Origin: Methanomicrobiales archaeon
GTDB lineage: Archaea > Halobacteriota > Methanomicrobia > Methanomicrobiales > Methanospirillaceae
Reading direction: 5' to 3'
Assembly: GCA_017883495.1 (NCBI GenBank)
Contig: JADGNL010000188.1
Location: 1-13,407 of the forward strand
DNA length: 13,407 nt
Shown here: piece by piece, positions 1-7,108 of the stretch
Numbering within the stretch: position 1 is the first letter of the stretch
How the letters are laid out: each line of letters begins with the position of its first letter
Notes under the pieces: generated by a model
Databases searched by the model: none
What the model saw: only the letters and a program-made list of their open reading frames with translations
Told to the model about the DNA's origin: nothing
Program-made: the position numbers and the translations under genes

Positions 1-423
1 GAGGCCGGCCTCGCGGCCCTCCCGATCGAGGGGATCGTGACCGGCGCCGTCGGCTCGGTGTACCAGCGCGATAGGCTGGCCGTCATCGCGGACCGGCTCG
101 GGCTCGCACTCGTCTCCCCGCTCTGGGGGATGGACCCCGAGACCCTCCTCCGCGAGGTGGCCGCGCGCATGGACGCGATCATCGTGGTGACCGCGGCCGA
201 CGGTCTGGACGAGTCGTTCCTCGGCGCGCACTTCGACGACGCCCTGATCGCGCGGCTCAAGCGGGTCGCGGCCTCGCGCCACATCCACCTCGCGGGAGAG
301 GGCGGCGAGTACGAGTCGCTCACCCTCGACGCCCCCTTCTACAGCCGGCCCGTGACGTACGCGTCGGGCGAGGTCCGGGTCAGCCCCGGGCGGAGCGAGC
401 TGGTCCTGCGGGGCTTTGCCTGA
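1..423 (+). CDS. dph6: Diphthine--ammonia ligase (Dph6 family), C-terminal part
   Basis: This is the 3' part of a gene that begins before the window. The frame is open from base 1 and ends with TGA at 421-423, giving about 140 codons; a GTG at 37 lies inside the domain and is not the start. Motifs typical of the Dph6/MJ0570-related ATP-pyrophosphatase family are visible: EGIVTGAVGSVYQRDR near the beginning, then SPLWGMDPETLLREV, DGLDESFLG, GEGGEYESLTLDAPF and a short C-terminal beta-rich tail. The N-terminal PP-loop with the ATP-binding SGGKDS-type signature must lie upstream. The enzyme catalyses the last step of diphthamide formation on archaeal elongation factor 2, an ATP-dependent amidation of diphthine in the cytosol. 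Its stop overlaps the next start by one base, so it is probably co-transcribed with the DUF2070 gene. Confidence 0.87.
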   Translation, partial: EAGLAALPIEGIVTGAVGSVYQRDRLAVIADRLGLALVSPLWGMDPETLLREVAARMDAIIVVTAADGLDESFLGAHFDDALIARLKRVAASRHIHLAGEGGEYESLTLDAPFYSRPVTYASGEVRVSPGRSELVLRGFA

Positions 424-2159
424 TGGACGATTCGGCCGACGTGCGACTCGCCAACCTCTCGCGGTTCGTCTTCTCGGCCCCGTCCTGGCGCCGCTCGCTG
501 GTGATCGCCATCGTGCTCGGATTCGCGGTCGACATCGGGTCGTACTCGGTCGGCGGCTCGATCCGGTTCTTCGGGACCCTGGCGTTCACCCTCCCCACGC
601 TCGTCGCCTTCGTCCTGACCAAACCCCTGGTCGAGCTCTCGGACCGCCCCCTGACCTGGAACCGCTCGGCCCTGCTCGCGGCCGCGTCCACGATCTTCAT
701 GGTCCTGATCACCATGCCGGCCGTGCTCCCCGCGCGGAGCTGGGTGCCGCTCGTGTACGCCAGCGCGATCGGCTTCGCCTTCGGCCTGCGCCTGCTCGTC
801 CTGGTCGCGGTCTCGGACTACCGCGTGCTCCACATGGTCGGGCCGGCCGCGACCCAGGCCGTCGCGGGGGTCGCGGTCGGGACCTGGCTCTTCGGGGGCT
901 CGTTCCTTCCCCTCGCGGTCCTGCTGATGGGGGTCTTCCTGCTCGGCTTCACGATCCTGATCTGGCTGATCGAGCGGCCGCTCCACCGGGCCTTCGGGAT
1001 CCACGGGCTCTCGTTCCTGAACGCGTTCATCGCGCACCTGACGGACGGCTCGCGCGCGATGGAGGAGTTCTTCCGCGAGATCGGCGAGTCCGTGACCGTG
1101 CCGCAGACGAGCTTCTTCTTCCGCCGCGAGGGCCGGCCGGACCTGGTCGTCACCATCCCGAACGTCCACCCCGGGCCGATGGGCGAGATCGGGGGCGGCA
1201 ACATCCCCGTCCGGTTCGCGGCCGAGTTCGAGGAGTCGGTGATGGTCCCGCACGGGTGCGCGACCCACGACTTCAACCTGGTCAGCGAGGACGAGATTCG
1301 GAAGCTGGTCGAGGGGATCCGGGCGACGAAGCCCAATCTCCGGTTCGACGACGGCGCGTCGCCGGCCGTGCGCCGGACCTCGGGCTCGGTCCGCCTCCTC
1401 TGCCAGCGCTTCGGCGATGCCCTCCTCGTGGTCTCGACGCGGGCGCCGCGCACGACCGAGGACCTGGACTTCTCGTTCGCCCCGACCTTCGACGCCGAGG
1501 GGCGGCGGCGGTTCTCGGCCCTCGGGTTCGTGGACGCCCACAACTGCATGGCCGAGATCTCGGGCCCTGTCTTCCCCGGTACGCCGGTCGGCTCCGAGTA
1601 CCTCCGCGGGGTCCGCGAGGCCGTGGACGCGATGGCGAACGAGCCCTGCGGCCCGTTCGCGGCCGGGTACGGGCGCAAGCCGGTGCCGTTCTCGCGGGTG
1701 CAGGGCTTCGGCGACCTCGGCGTACAGGTGCTCGTGGTCGAGACCGGCGGCCAGAAAACCGCGTACGTCCTGCTCGACGGGAACAACATGGTCGAAGGGG
1801 CCCGCGACGCTCTCGTCGCCCGGTGCCTCGAGCTGGTCGACGAGGCCGAGGTCATGACCACCGACTCGCACGTCGTGAACACGATCACGGGCAGGAACCC
1901 GATCGGGATGGCCGTTCCCGTGGAGGAGCTCGCCCCCGTCCTCGAACGCACGCTCCGGGCCGCGCTCGCCGACCTCGCGCCGGCCACGGTGGCGTCCTCG
2001 ACCGCGTGGTGCGAGGGGGTCGTGGTCTTCGGCTCGACCCGGATCACGCAGCTCGCGGCCACGGTCAACGCGATGCTCGTCTATGTGGCCCCGCTCTCGC
2101 TTGCGATCCTCCTGCTCGCGTTCATCCTCTCGGTCGTGACGTACCTCGTCCTGCTCTGA
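423..2159 (+). CDS. DUF2070 family archaeal membrane protein
   Basis: A 578-residue protein whose ATG overlaps the dph6 stop by one base (TGATG). Six hydrophobic segments lie at about residues 24-42, 47-68, 84-103, 107-132, 140-158 and 162-184. A large soluble domain follows (about 200-545), with a final membrane segment at about 552-577. This membrane / soluble / C-terminal-anchor layout and length fit the archaeal DUF2070 family, whose function is not known to me. The soluble domain holds several His/Asp-rich motifs: NVHPGPMGEIGGGN (H249), HGCATHD (H277, H282, D283), FVDAHN (D371, H373) and TTDSHVVN (D481, H483). These look like a metal or catalytic centre, but that is my inference. The pairing with dph6 hints at a shared operon, not necessarily a shared pathway. 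Overlapping long frames on both strands are codon-bias shadows. Confidence 0.88.
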   Translation: MDDSADVRLANLSRFVFSAPSWRRSLVIAIVLGFAVDIGSYSVGGSIRFFGTLAFTLPTLVAFVLTKPLVELSDRPLTWNRSALLAAASTIFMVLITMPAVLPARSWVPLVYASAIGFAFGLRLLVLVAVSDYRVLHMVGPAATQAVAGVAVGTWLFGGSFLPLAVLLMGVFLLGFTILIWLIERPLHRAFGIHGLSFLNAFIAHLTDGSRAMEEFFREIGESVTVPQTSFFFRREGRPDLVVTIPNVHPGPMGEIGGGNIPVRFAAEFEESVMVPHGCATHDFNLVSEDEIRKLVEGIRATKPNLRFDDGASPAVRRTSGSVRLLCQRFGDALLVVSTRAPRTTEDLDFSFAPTFDAEGRRRFSALGFVDAHNCMAEISGPVFPGTPVGSEYLRGVREAVDAMANEPCGPFAAGYGRKPVPFSRVQGFGDLGVQVLVVETGGQKTAYVLLDGNNMVEGARDALVARCLELVDEAEVMTTDSHVVNTITGRNPIGMAVPVEELAPVLERTLRAALADLAPATVASSTAWCEGVVVFGSTRITQLAATVNAMLVYVAPLSLAILLLAFILSVVTYLVLL

Positions 2160-2306
2160 TTACTCAGGGAGCGCGTGCATTCACCGGCCACATGGAGAAT
2201 CCCACCTCCTTTCGACGGGAGCGGCGGACGATCGCGATCAGGTCGAACAAGGGAGACGATCCATTTTTCCCGGAGGAGGACGGGATTATTAGCGCGATTA
2301 CCGCAT

Positions 2307-2328
2307 TCCGTCCGACGGAAGGGACGGA
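2307..2328. terminator. Possible hairpin between convergent genes
   Basis: TCCGTCC (2307-2313) and GGACGGA (2322-2328) form a perfect 7-bp stem with an 8-base loop. It sits in the 194-base gap between the convergent DUF2070 and acyltransferase genes. A T5 run at about 2264-2268 lies upstream of it and could by itself serve as an archaeal oligo-T terminator for the plus-strand operon. No T-run follows the hairpin on either strand, so a termination role is weakly supported. Confidence 0.3.
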
Positions 2329-2353
2329 CGACAGATCGGGATTCAGAGCACGG

Positions 2354-3493
2354 TCACAGGACGTTTTTCAGGAACGGTATTCTGCGGAAGACGAAATGCG
2401 TCGCCGCGAAGCATAACGGAACGCAGATAACGCAGAGCGCGAGCCATTTTACGACCGGGTACAGCGCGACCGAACTGAACAGCAGGGCGACGGCGACGAG
2501 GATCGGCGGATGAAACATGTAGACGGCGAACGAGTTGTCCGAGAGTTTTTTGACCAGGCTGCTCTGGCGATTGAACTTCTCCCTGAAGACGGCGACGAGG
2601 CCGATGCTCATGGCAACCGCCACGAAGGACTCCCAGAGCGAATACGCCGCGCTCTGCCAGGTCAGCCCTCCGTTGAGAGCGGCCGTGGTTCCGCTCGCGG
2701 TGGCGACTATCACCAGCGCCAGCCAGGCGAGGAAGCCCAGGACGATGCCGCCGACGAGACACCTTCTCCCGGTTCGATAGCCGATCCGGGCGAAGAGGTC
2801 GTTTCTGTACGCGACGATGCCCACGAGGAAGAGGGCGATGTACGAGGCGAAGAAGCAGAGCTGCATGTTCAGGATGCTGGTCCCGATCGGCTGGACGATC
2901 CTGATCAGAAAGGCGGAGCCGGCGATGATCAGGATCAGGAGGACGGCCTTTCCCGGCGTCGGCTCGAGCCGCTTTCTCCCGGCGGGAGGAGGCCTCCGGA
3001 CGAGCAGGCGCGTCAGTGCGTACAGCAGCGAGAAGACGAAGAGCGCCACCGCGAACCACATCACCCCGGTGCCCGAGAGGAAGTCGATGATGTTGAAGCC
3101 GCCTCCTCCCCTGTTCCCGAGTTCCACGTAGTCGATGAACGGCGAGATCGCCACCATGTAGATCAGCGTGGGGATAATCAACCGCCTGAACCGCTCGCCG
3201 ACGAACCGGCCGAAGCCCTTCCGATCATAGCTTCCCGCGACGAAATAGCCGGTGATCAGGAACAGGAGCCCCAGGAAATACCCCTGCTGAAACGACAGGT
3301 AGAAAGCGAACCAGATAGTGGACAGCACGTCCAGGGGTGCACCCTCGATGTAGTACCAGCTGCCGAAGCCGCTGTACGTCACGGCCAGGTGGTGCATGAC
3401 GACGAACGAGATGACCATCAGTCTCAGGTTGTCGATGTACAGGAGCCGTTCCCGTGTACTCCCCGTCGCGCAGCCACCCGAGACATCTACCAA
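2354..3493 (-). CDS. Acyltransferase_3 family membrane acyltransferase
   Basis: A 379-residue polytopic membrane protein with about ten hydrophobic segments. The N-terminal block RERLLYIDNLRLMVISFVV followed by MHHLAVTYSG (H34-H35) is characteristic of acyltransferase_3 (OafA/MdoC-like) proteins, in which this His region is essential. RFRRLIIPTL near residue 101 and LSDNSFAVYMFHPP (H328) are further family hallmarks. Members move acetyl, succinyl or similar groups onto cell-surface sugars; the substrate here cannot be told. The start is TTG: the frame opens at a TGA only six codons upstream, contains no ATG or GTG before M26, and AAGGAGGT (3500-3507) lies six bases before the TTG. It is a single gene, convergent with DUF2070. 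A highly charged long plus-strand frame over it is a shadow. Confidence 0.88.
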   Translation of the reverse strand: MVDVSGGCATGSTRERLLYIDNLRLMVISFVVMHHLAVTYSGFGSWYYIEGAPLDVLSTIWFAFYLSFQQGYFLGLLFLITGYFVAGSYDRKGFGRFVGERFRRLIIPTLIYMVAISPFIDYVELGNRGGGGFNIIDFLSGTGVMWFAVALFVFSLLYALTRLLVRRPPPAGRKRLEPTPGKAVLLILIIAGSAFLIRIVQPIGTSILNMQLCFFASYIALFLVGIVAYRNDLFARIGYRTGRRCLVGGIVLGFLAWLALVIVATASGTTAALNGGLTWQSAAYSLWESFVAVAMSIGLVAVFREKFNRQSSLVKKLSDNSFAVYMFHPPILVAVALLFSSVALYPVVKWLALCVICVPLCFAATHFVFRRIPFLKNVL

Positions 3494-3499
3494 CCGACG

Positions 3500-3507
3500 A
3501 CCTCCTT
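3500..3507 (-). promoter_or_regulatory. Ribosome binding site fixing a TTG start
   Basis: On the minus strand AAGGAGGT at 3507-3500 is followed by six bases and then TTG at 3493-3491. It matches the archaeal anti-Shine-Dalgarno core and is the strongest such site I noticed in the window. It decides the acyltransferase start, since no ATG or GTG is available in frame nearby. Confidence 0.75.
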
Positions 3508-3510
3508 CTC

Positions 3511-4040
3511 ATCGATACAGGAGCCCGACCGGCCGATTGTGGTCGGATGACAAGATCTCCGGATAGCGTTCTCAGCATCGATCACCGCGCACCACCCGTT
3601 ACGATCTGCCAAATGGGGGTTTCCGAAATGGTAAAGCTTCCCCTCCTGCTCCTCGTCCCGTGCAGCCCGGCCTCCGACGGATCGATTCGCTCCCGGGATC
3701 GACGAGGACGACGGCAATATCCGGACTGCTTCGATTCCGGAATCGGTTCGCCCTTCCGAACCCGAACAACGGTATCCTGCGCGCCATCTATCGACGGATC
3801 GAGGAGATAGGAGAATACGATCGGGGTCCGGGGGGAACCGGATGATCGGCTCGACGCCGGATCGACCGGGATTCTCCCCTGCATGTATCCGGACCCGGCC
3901 GACCGAGACGGATGTACGATCCGCCGGTGCAAGGGGTGCGGGGCCATGTTTCCTTCGACCTGGTCGTTGCTGCCTGTCGTCTCATTCTCCGGAGGGTTCC
4001 GGAGAGCATCCCCGTACGAGCCGGGGCGAGACGGGAGCAA
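3511..4040. other. Intergenic stretch without a convincing gene
   Basis: About 530 bases between the divergent acyltransferase and alpha/beta-hydrolase genes. Short frames exist on both strands, but none shows a recognisable motif or a steady codon bias. The end of a plus-strand frame near 3770-3845 (ending EEIGEYDRGPGGTG) is mildly protein-like and could be a decayed remnant, but I cannot assign it. Confidence 0.4.
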
Positions 4041-4051
4041 GTTTATGTATC
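4041..4051 (+). promoter_or_regulatory. Possible TATA box for the hydrolase gene
   Basis: GTTTATGTATC is a local AT-rich element in GC-rich DNA. It lies about 45 bases before the ATG at 4093, a spacing that would put transcription start near 4070. Weak evidence: one element, no clear BRE. Confidence 0.3.
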
Positions 4052-4092
4052 GGGTGCATCAAGAGGCGGTCGGAATTCGGATAGGTGCAGGG

Positions 4093-4815
4093 ATGAATGC
4101 AAAGAATGTTGTCCTGGTGCACGGGGCGTGGGCGGACGGCTCGTGCTGGAGCGACGTGATACGACAGCTTCAGGAGAAAGGCTACAACGTGACCGCGCCG
4201 CAGTTTCCCCATACCAGCCTGGCGGACAACCTCGCCCGCCTCCGGCAGGTGCTGGCCGTCCAGACGGGGCCGACCATCGTCGCCGGCCACTCCTACGGCG
4301 GCCAGGTCATCACCGCGCTGGGGAATGACGCGCCGAACGTCGTCGGCCTGGTGTACATCGCGGCGTTCGGACTGGACGAGGGGGAGTCGCTCGGGGCGCT
4401 CCTCGCGCAGGGCCCCCCGACGCCGGCCCTGGCGCACCTGCGCGTCGATGCGCAGGGCTTCGCCTGGATCCCCCGGGAGGACTTCGTGAAGTTCTTCGCG
4501 GCCGATGTCGACCCGGTGAAAGCCAACGTCATGTACGCGGTGCAGCAGCCCCTGGCGATGAGCACCATCGGGGACGTGATGGGGGCGCCCGCATGGAAGA
4601 CGCTTCCCTCGTGGTTCATGGTCGCCACGAACGACCAGGCGATCCCGCCCGACGTCGAACGCCTCTTCGCCCGGCGGATGAAGGCGACCGTCGAGGAGAT
4701 CGAGTCCAGCCACGTCGCCATGGTCTCCCATCCGGACGCCGTTGCCGACCTCATCGTCAGGGCGGCGGGGCCAGCCGCACGACAGGAGCTCCAGGGAATT
4801 CCGCGATCGGGGTAA
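4093..4815 (+). CDS. Alpha/beta hydrolase (small esterase type)
   Basis: A 240-residue single-domain alpha/beta hydrolase. The chosen start, ATG 4093 (MNAKNVVLVHGAWADGSCW), places the first beta strand at the N terminus as usual for this family; an in-frame extension to 3883 encodes nothing family-like. Visible active-site elements are the oxyanion-hole motif VLVHG (8-11), the nucleophile elbow GHSYGG (S67), an acidic residue D181 in VATNDQAIPP, and the catalytic histidine H207 in ESSHVAMVSHP. The pattern matches the small plant-esterase/salicylate-esterase-like hydrolases common in bacteria and some archaea; the natural substrate is unknown. The protein lacks a signal peptide, so it is cytosolic. 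It stands alone with no close partner, and no strong Shine-Dalgarno site is seen. Confidence 0.9.
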   Translation: MNAKNVVLVHGAWADGSCWSDVIRQLQEKGYNVTAPQFPHTSLADNLARLRQVLAVQTGPTIVAGHSYGGQVITALGNDAPNVVGLVYIAAFGLDEGESLGALLAQGPPTPALAHLRVDAQGFAWIPREDFVKFFAADVDPVKANVMYAVQQPLAMSTIGDVMGAPAWKTLPSWFMVATNDQAIPPDVERLFARRMKATVEEIESSHVAMVSHPDAVADLIVRAAGPAARQELQGIPRSG

Positions 4816-4903
4816 ATTCGAAGAATCGGGATCAGGGTGGAGGAGAAACCTCCCCTATCAACCTCTCGCAATTCTCCGCACCCGAGGTACGCTTCCTATC
4901 CTC

Positions 4904-5002
4904 CTATCCCCGCGCGGCGGTCAGGGCCGCACCGTCGATCCCCGTCAGGTCGTTTCTGAACGCATTGTGAACGGCGCGGACTGTGTCGACCGGCCGGACC
5001 AT
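4904..5002 (-). pseudogene. Possible N-terminal remnant of a hemerythrin-like protein
   Basis: A minus-strand frame of 32 codons starts at ATG 5002 and stops at TAG 4904-4906. The peptide begins MVRPVDTVRAVHNAFRNDLT and continues with an alanine-rich helix (IDGAALTAARG). The pattern VRxVHNAFRxDL resembles the first helix, with its His ligand, of hemerythrin HHE-type proteins. The rest of such a domain is absent, so this would be a truncated remnant. Third positions are mostly G/C, which supports former coding use. The match is short and from memory, so chance remains possible. A different, intact hemerythrin gene is at 8248. Confidence 0.35.
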
Positions 5003-5163
5003 AAAGACTCAATCGGCCATCCCGGCACAAAATAGTATCCGCAAGGAACGCATTCGGCCGCCCGCGGGGGACGGTGAAGGTCTCGCCCGCCAGGTTGCAG
5101 AGGGAGGCCATCGGAATTTTCAGGAGAAACATTTATCACCACCGCCCCGTTTCCGGAGCGATT

Positions 5164-5183
5164 GAAATAAAAAATATTAATAT
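5164..5183 (+). promoter_or_regulatory. AT-rich promoter-like element before the small membrane protein
   Basis: GAAATAAAAAATATTAATAT is a 20-base run of A/T (one G) standing out in GC-rich DNA. It lies about 60-80 bases before the ATG at 5243. It would serve well as a BRE/TATA region with transcription start near 5200-5210. Short start-stop frames at 5182 and 5204 follow but are probably chance. Confidence 0.45.
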
Positions 5184-5242
5184 GAGCGGGGAACCATGGA
5201 GATATGAATCGCCGTAGAATACGTTCGGAATGACAAACGAAG

Positions 5243-5722
5243 ATGCTCTCGGAGATAATCGCAGATGAGATTGATATCGTCGGTCCCCTGGCACAGGTAG
5301 CTCTCGGGATCGGTGCCGGTATCATCGGCGGGATCGTCGGGTTCCATTATCAGCGTCGGCACGACCGAATGGCCGCAACGGCGGAGGCGCGCCGGCACTA
5401 CCGGGCCAGGCTCACCGGCCGGATGGATGATATCGTCACGTTCTGGAACGCGGAGAACGCTTCGGGGCTGTCGTTCGAACCGGTGCAGAAGAAGTTCGAA
5501 GTCTTCGACCGACGGATCTCCAAGGATCTCTCCAGCCCGCCTGTTCCGCTCCGGCCGGCGATCAGGGCCGAGTTCCAGGGCCTGATCGCGGCCATGAACC
5601 GGGTCCGCGAGCTTGATCCGGCCACGGGGGACGCCGACAGTCTCCGGGACGAGAGCGAGACGGTGGTCGAGACGGCCGAACGGATCAGGTCCCTGAAGGT
5701 CGAGTGGTTCGCGGCCGAGTAA
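5243..5722 (+). CDS. Small single-TM membrane protein, function unknown
   Basis: A 159-residue protein I do not recognise. Residues about 12-34 form one membrane segment rich in Gly, Ile and Ala (QVALGIGAGIIGGIVGFHYQ), followed at once by basic residues (QRRHDR), which suggests an N-out, C-in anchor. The remaining 125 residues are charged and helical, with ARRHYRARLTGRMDDIV and a C-terminal helix ending VEWFAAE. Codon third positions are strongly G/C from about codon 10 on, so the frame is probably real. An AT-rich promoter-like run precedes it and a GC-rich hairpin follows the stop directly, consistent with a single-gene transcript. No clear Shine-Dalgarno site is visible before the ATG. The context gives no hint of its role. 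Confidence 0.65.
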   Translation: MLSEIIADEIDIVGPLAQVALGIGAGIIGGIVGFHYQRRHDRMAATAEARRHYRARLTGRMDDIVTFWNAENASGLSFEPVQKKFEVFDRRISKDLSSPPVPLRPAIRAEFQGLIAAMNRVRELDPATGDADSLRDESETVVETAERIRSLKVEWFAAE

Positions 5723-5724
5723 CG

Positions 5725-5753
5725 CCCCGCCCCGGGCTCGGGACGAAGCGGGG
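5725..5753 (+). terminator. GC-rich hairpin after the small membrane protein
   Basis: CCCCGC (5725-5730) pairs with GCGGGG (5748-5753). Inside it CCCG (5731-5734) pairs with CGGG (5739-5742) around a GGCT loop, leaving a 5-base bulge on the 3' side. It starts two bases after the TAA stop. No T-run follows, so it may stabilise the mRNA end and need not terminate transcription. Confidence 0.35.
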
Positions 5754-5855
5754 GGATGGCGCGGCGAGGACCGATACCGCTCGGGTGTTCCTCGGATTCC
5801 GGCGGCGATACAATCCAAATCAATAACCGACGTGAGCAACTAACAAAATATCCGC

Positions 5856-5940
5856 GCGAAGGTGGCAGAGCTCGGCCAAACGCGACGGACTTAAGATCCG
5901 TTCCTGAAGAGGTTCGCCGGTTCGAATCCGGCCCTTCGCA
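5856..5940 (+). tRNA. tRNA-Leu (anticodon UAA)
   Basis: A complete class II tRNA. The acceptor stem GCGAAGG (5856-5862) pairs perfectly with CCTTCGC (5933-5939), with A at 5940 as discriminator. The D arm follows (GGCAGAG...), then the anticodon stem ACGGA/TCCGT with loop CTTAAGA, reading anticodon TAA. A long variable arm (about TCCTGAAGAGGTTC) marks leucine or serine identity. The T arm GCCGG-TTCGAAT-CCGGC is perfect. CCA is not encoded. No intron is visible. It stands directly before an AT-rich island, a common integration position. Confidence 0.96.
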
Positions 5941-6042
5941 CTCAAATCATCAGATCGCCCACTAACCTTTGAGATTAGTTCATTCCTTTTGGTTTGGGTG
6001 ATGAAAGAAGAGTATCGAGAAGAGTATGGTTGGAAGAATTGA

Positions 6043-6963
6043 CTATTCATCGATAAAATAGTCCGAGTCGACTCGTTTGATGATATAATTGTTAAGATCT
6101 GTTACGCCAACACCATGATCAATCATGAATTGAGTCAATTGAAAGCCATCAATTAGGATGACCTTCTTCTCAATCGATTTAACGTAATCTGTTGCATTTT
6201 TCGTGAATTGGGAAGTGGTAATGAAGATCCCCTTTCGCGCTCTCCTCCCCTCAAGACTGCCCACAAAGCCCTGAATCTCTTGGCGACCGACAGTATTCTG
6301 CCATCTCTTTGCTTGGATGTAAATTACATCCAAACCTAGTTTGTCTTCCTTTATAATTCCATCAATGCCTTCGTCGTTACTTCGACCGATTGCCGCTCCT
6401 GCATCCTTTCTGGACCCCCCATAGCCCATTGCCAATAAGAGATCGACAACCATCTTTTCGAAGAATGCTGGAGAACTAGCGTATACTTGCTCTAAAAGAT
6501 CATCGGCAAGTTGATCCCGAATAATCTGGTAATTTTTCTCAAGTAACTCTAACGGGGTCAATTCCGGATCTGGTCCATTGTTTATAATCTGATCTCCTTC
6601 ATCAGACTCACTAAATTTTCTTCGGGTTTTGAACTCTCTGAAATCAGGGAATTGGTTCAAAAATTCGTTATCAATCCGGCTGGGGTGTTGATTCAAAACC
6701 TCCAAGCCTTTTGGAGTAATTTTTATTACGCCTCTAATGGAATTGTCAATCAGCCCTGCATTCTTCTGATACGTCTTAGCCCAACCCACGCGATTGCTAA
6801 AAACGAGATTAGTACTATTTGGTGATTGGAGTGACCTTTCGTCTTGAGTGAGCCCGAAACGATCCGATAATTGTGTGCCAACATCTCTAATTTTATGTTC
6901 CTGATTATCACCGAGCATTTCTAATAGGGGGAGCATGAGCGATTGATAATCAGGGATTGTCAT
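6043..6963 (-). CDS. mrr: Mrr-type restriction endonuclease
   Basis: A 306-residue protein with the two-part Mrr architecture. Residues about 5-95 form an Mrr_N-like winged-helix domain: DYQSLMLPLLEML, a helix-turn-helix region, then VGWAKTYQKNAGLIDN and GVIKITPKGLEVL. Residues about 150-285 form the restriction-endonuclease-like catalytic domain: FFEKMVVDLLLAMGYGG (E169), GIDG (D201), IYIQAKRW (Q217, K219) and a KGIFITTSQFT strand-loop. D...QAK is the Mrr nuclease signature. Such enzymes cut methylated foreign DNA in the cytosol without a cognate methylase, which agrees with its solitary position here. The gene is far more AT-rich than its neighbours, indicating transfer. ATG 6963 is chosen because it begins the conserved N-terminal helix and lies about 40 bases downstream of a good TATA box; no Shine-Dalgarno site is visible. 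Confidence 0.93.
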   Translation of the reverse strand: MTIPDYQSLMLPLLEMLGDNQEHKIRDVGTQLSDRFGLTQDERSLQSPNSTNLVFSNRVGWAKTYQKNAGLIDNSIRGVIKITPKGLEVLNQHPSRIDNEFLNQFPDFREFKTRRKFSESDEGDQIINNGPDPELTPLELLEKNYQIIRDQLADDLLEQVYASSPAFFEKMVVDLLLAMGYGGSRKDAGAAIGRSNDEGIDGIIKEDKLGLDVIYIQAKRWQNTVGRQEIQGFVGSLEGRRARKGIFITTSQFTKNATDYVKSIEKKVILIDGFQLTQFMIDHGVGVTDLNNYIIKRVDSDYFIDE

Positions 6964-7000
6964 TAAGGGAAAGACTCTGGTTATAGCAACAAAAAGATTC

Positions 7001-7010
7001 GGTTTTTATA
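7001..7010 (-). promoter_or_regulatory. TATA box of the mrr gene
   Basis: On the minus strand the element reads TATAAAAACC (7010-7001), a good archaeal TATA box. It is about 40 bases upstream of ATG 6963, so transcription would start near 6980, giving a leader of roughly 17 bases without a Shine-Dalgarno site. Confidence 0.6.
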
Positions 7011-7025
7011 CGCATATTTTCCTGG

Positions 7026-7057
7026 CCCCCGTTTATGCACCGGGATAAACTTGGGGG
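7026..7057. repeat. Inverted repeat between mrr and the esterase remnant
   Basis: CCCCCGTTTAT (7026-7036) pairs with ATAAAC-TT-GGGGG (7045-7057): 11 base pairs with one 2-base bulge and an 8-base loop. It marks the edge between AT-rich and GC-rich DNA and lies about 50 bases past the stop of the decayed esterase. It could be an old terminator or an operator near the mrr promoter; no T-run follows. Confidence 0.45.
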
Positions 7058-7108
7058 AGAGCATTCCTCCCTGGTAGGCCCCACCGCCGCTCCACGGGCC
7101 TGACTCGA

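Larger units (their letters stand above)
5942..7022. mobile_element. AT-rich island next to tRNA-Leu (probable acquired segment)
   Basis: From the base after the tRNA to about 7022 the DNA becomes clearly AT-rich, with A/T-ending codons in its one gene. DNA on both sides is GC-rich. The only gene is the minus-strand Mrr endonuclease. No integrase gene is seen, and I found no second copy of the tRNA 3' end in the window, so the integration mechanism is not shown. It may be the residue of a larger integrated element or a plain horizontally acquired gene. Confidence 0.55.

Noticed and set aside
339..1871. Long minus-strand frame (510 codons) opposite DUF2070
   Set aside because: Composition is almost wholly Arg, Glu, Asp, Gly and Pro repeats, typical of a shadow frame in GC-rich DNA; the plus-strand frame encodes a coherent membrane protein.
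416..2416. Long plus-strand frame (666 codons) overlapping DUF2070
   Set aside because: Arg/Gly/Pro-rich, no motifs, starts inside dph6; shadow of DUF2070.
2510..3550. 346-codon plus-strand frame opposite the acyltransferase
   Set aside because: Extremely charged, no motif, and the opposite strand carries clear membrane segments and family motifs.
3883..4092. 70-residue N-terminal extension of the alpha/beta hydrolase
   Set aside because: The family starts at the first beta strand near ATG 4093; the extension has no family similarity and irregular codon bias, although it holds a CxxC pair.
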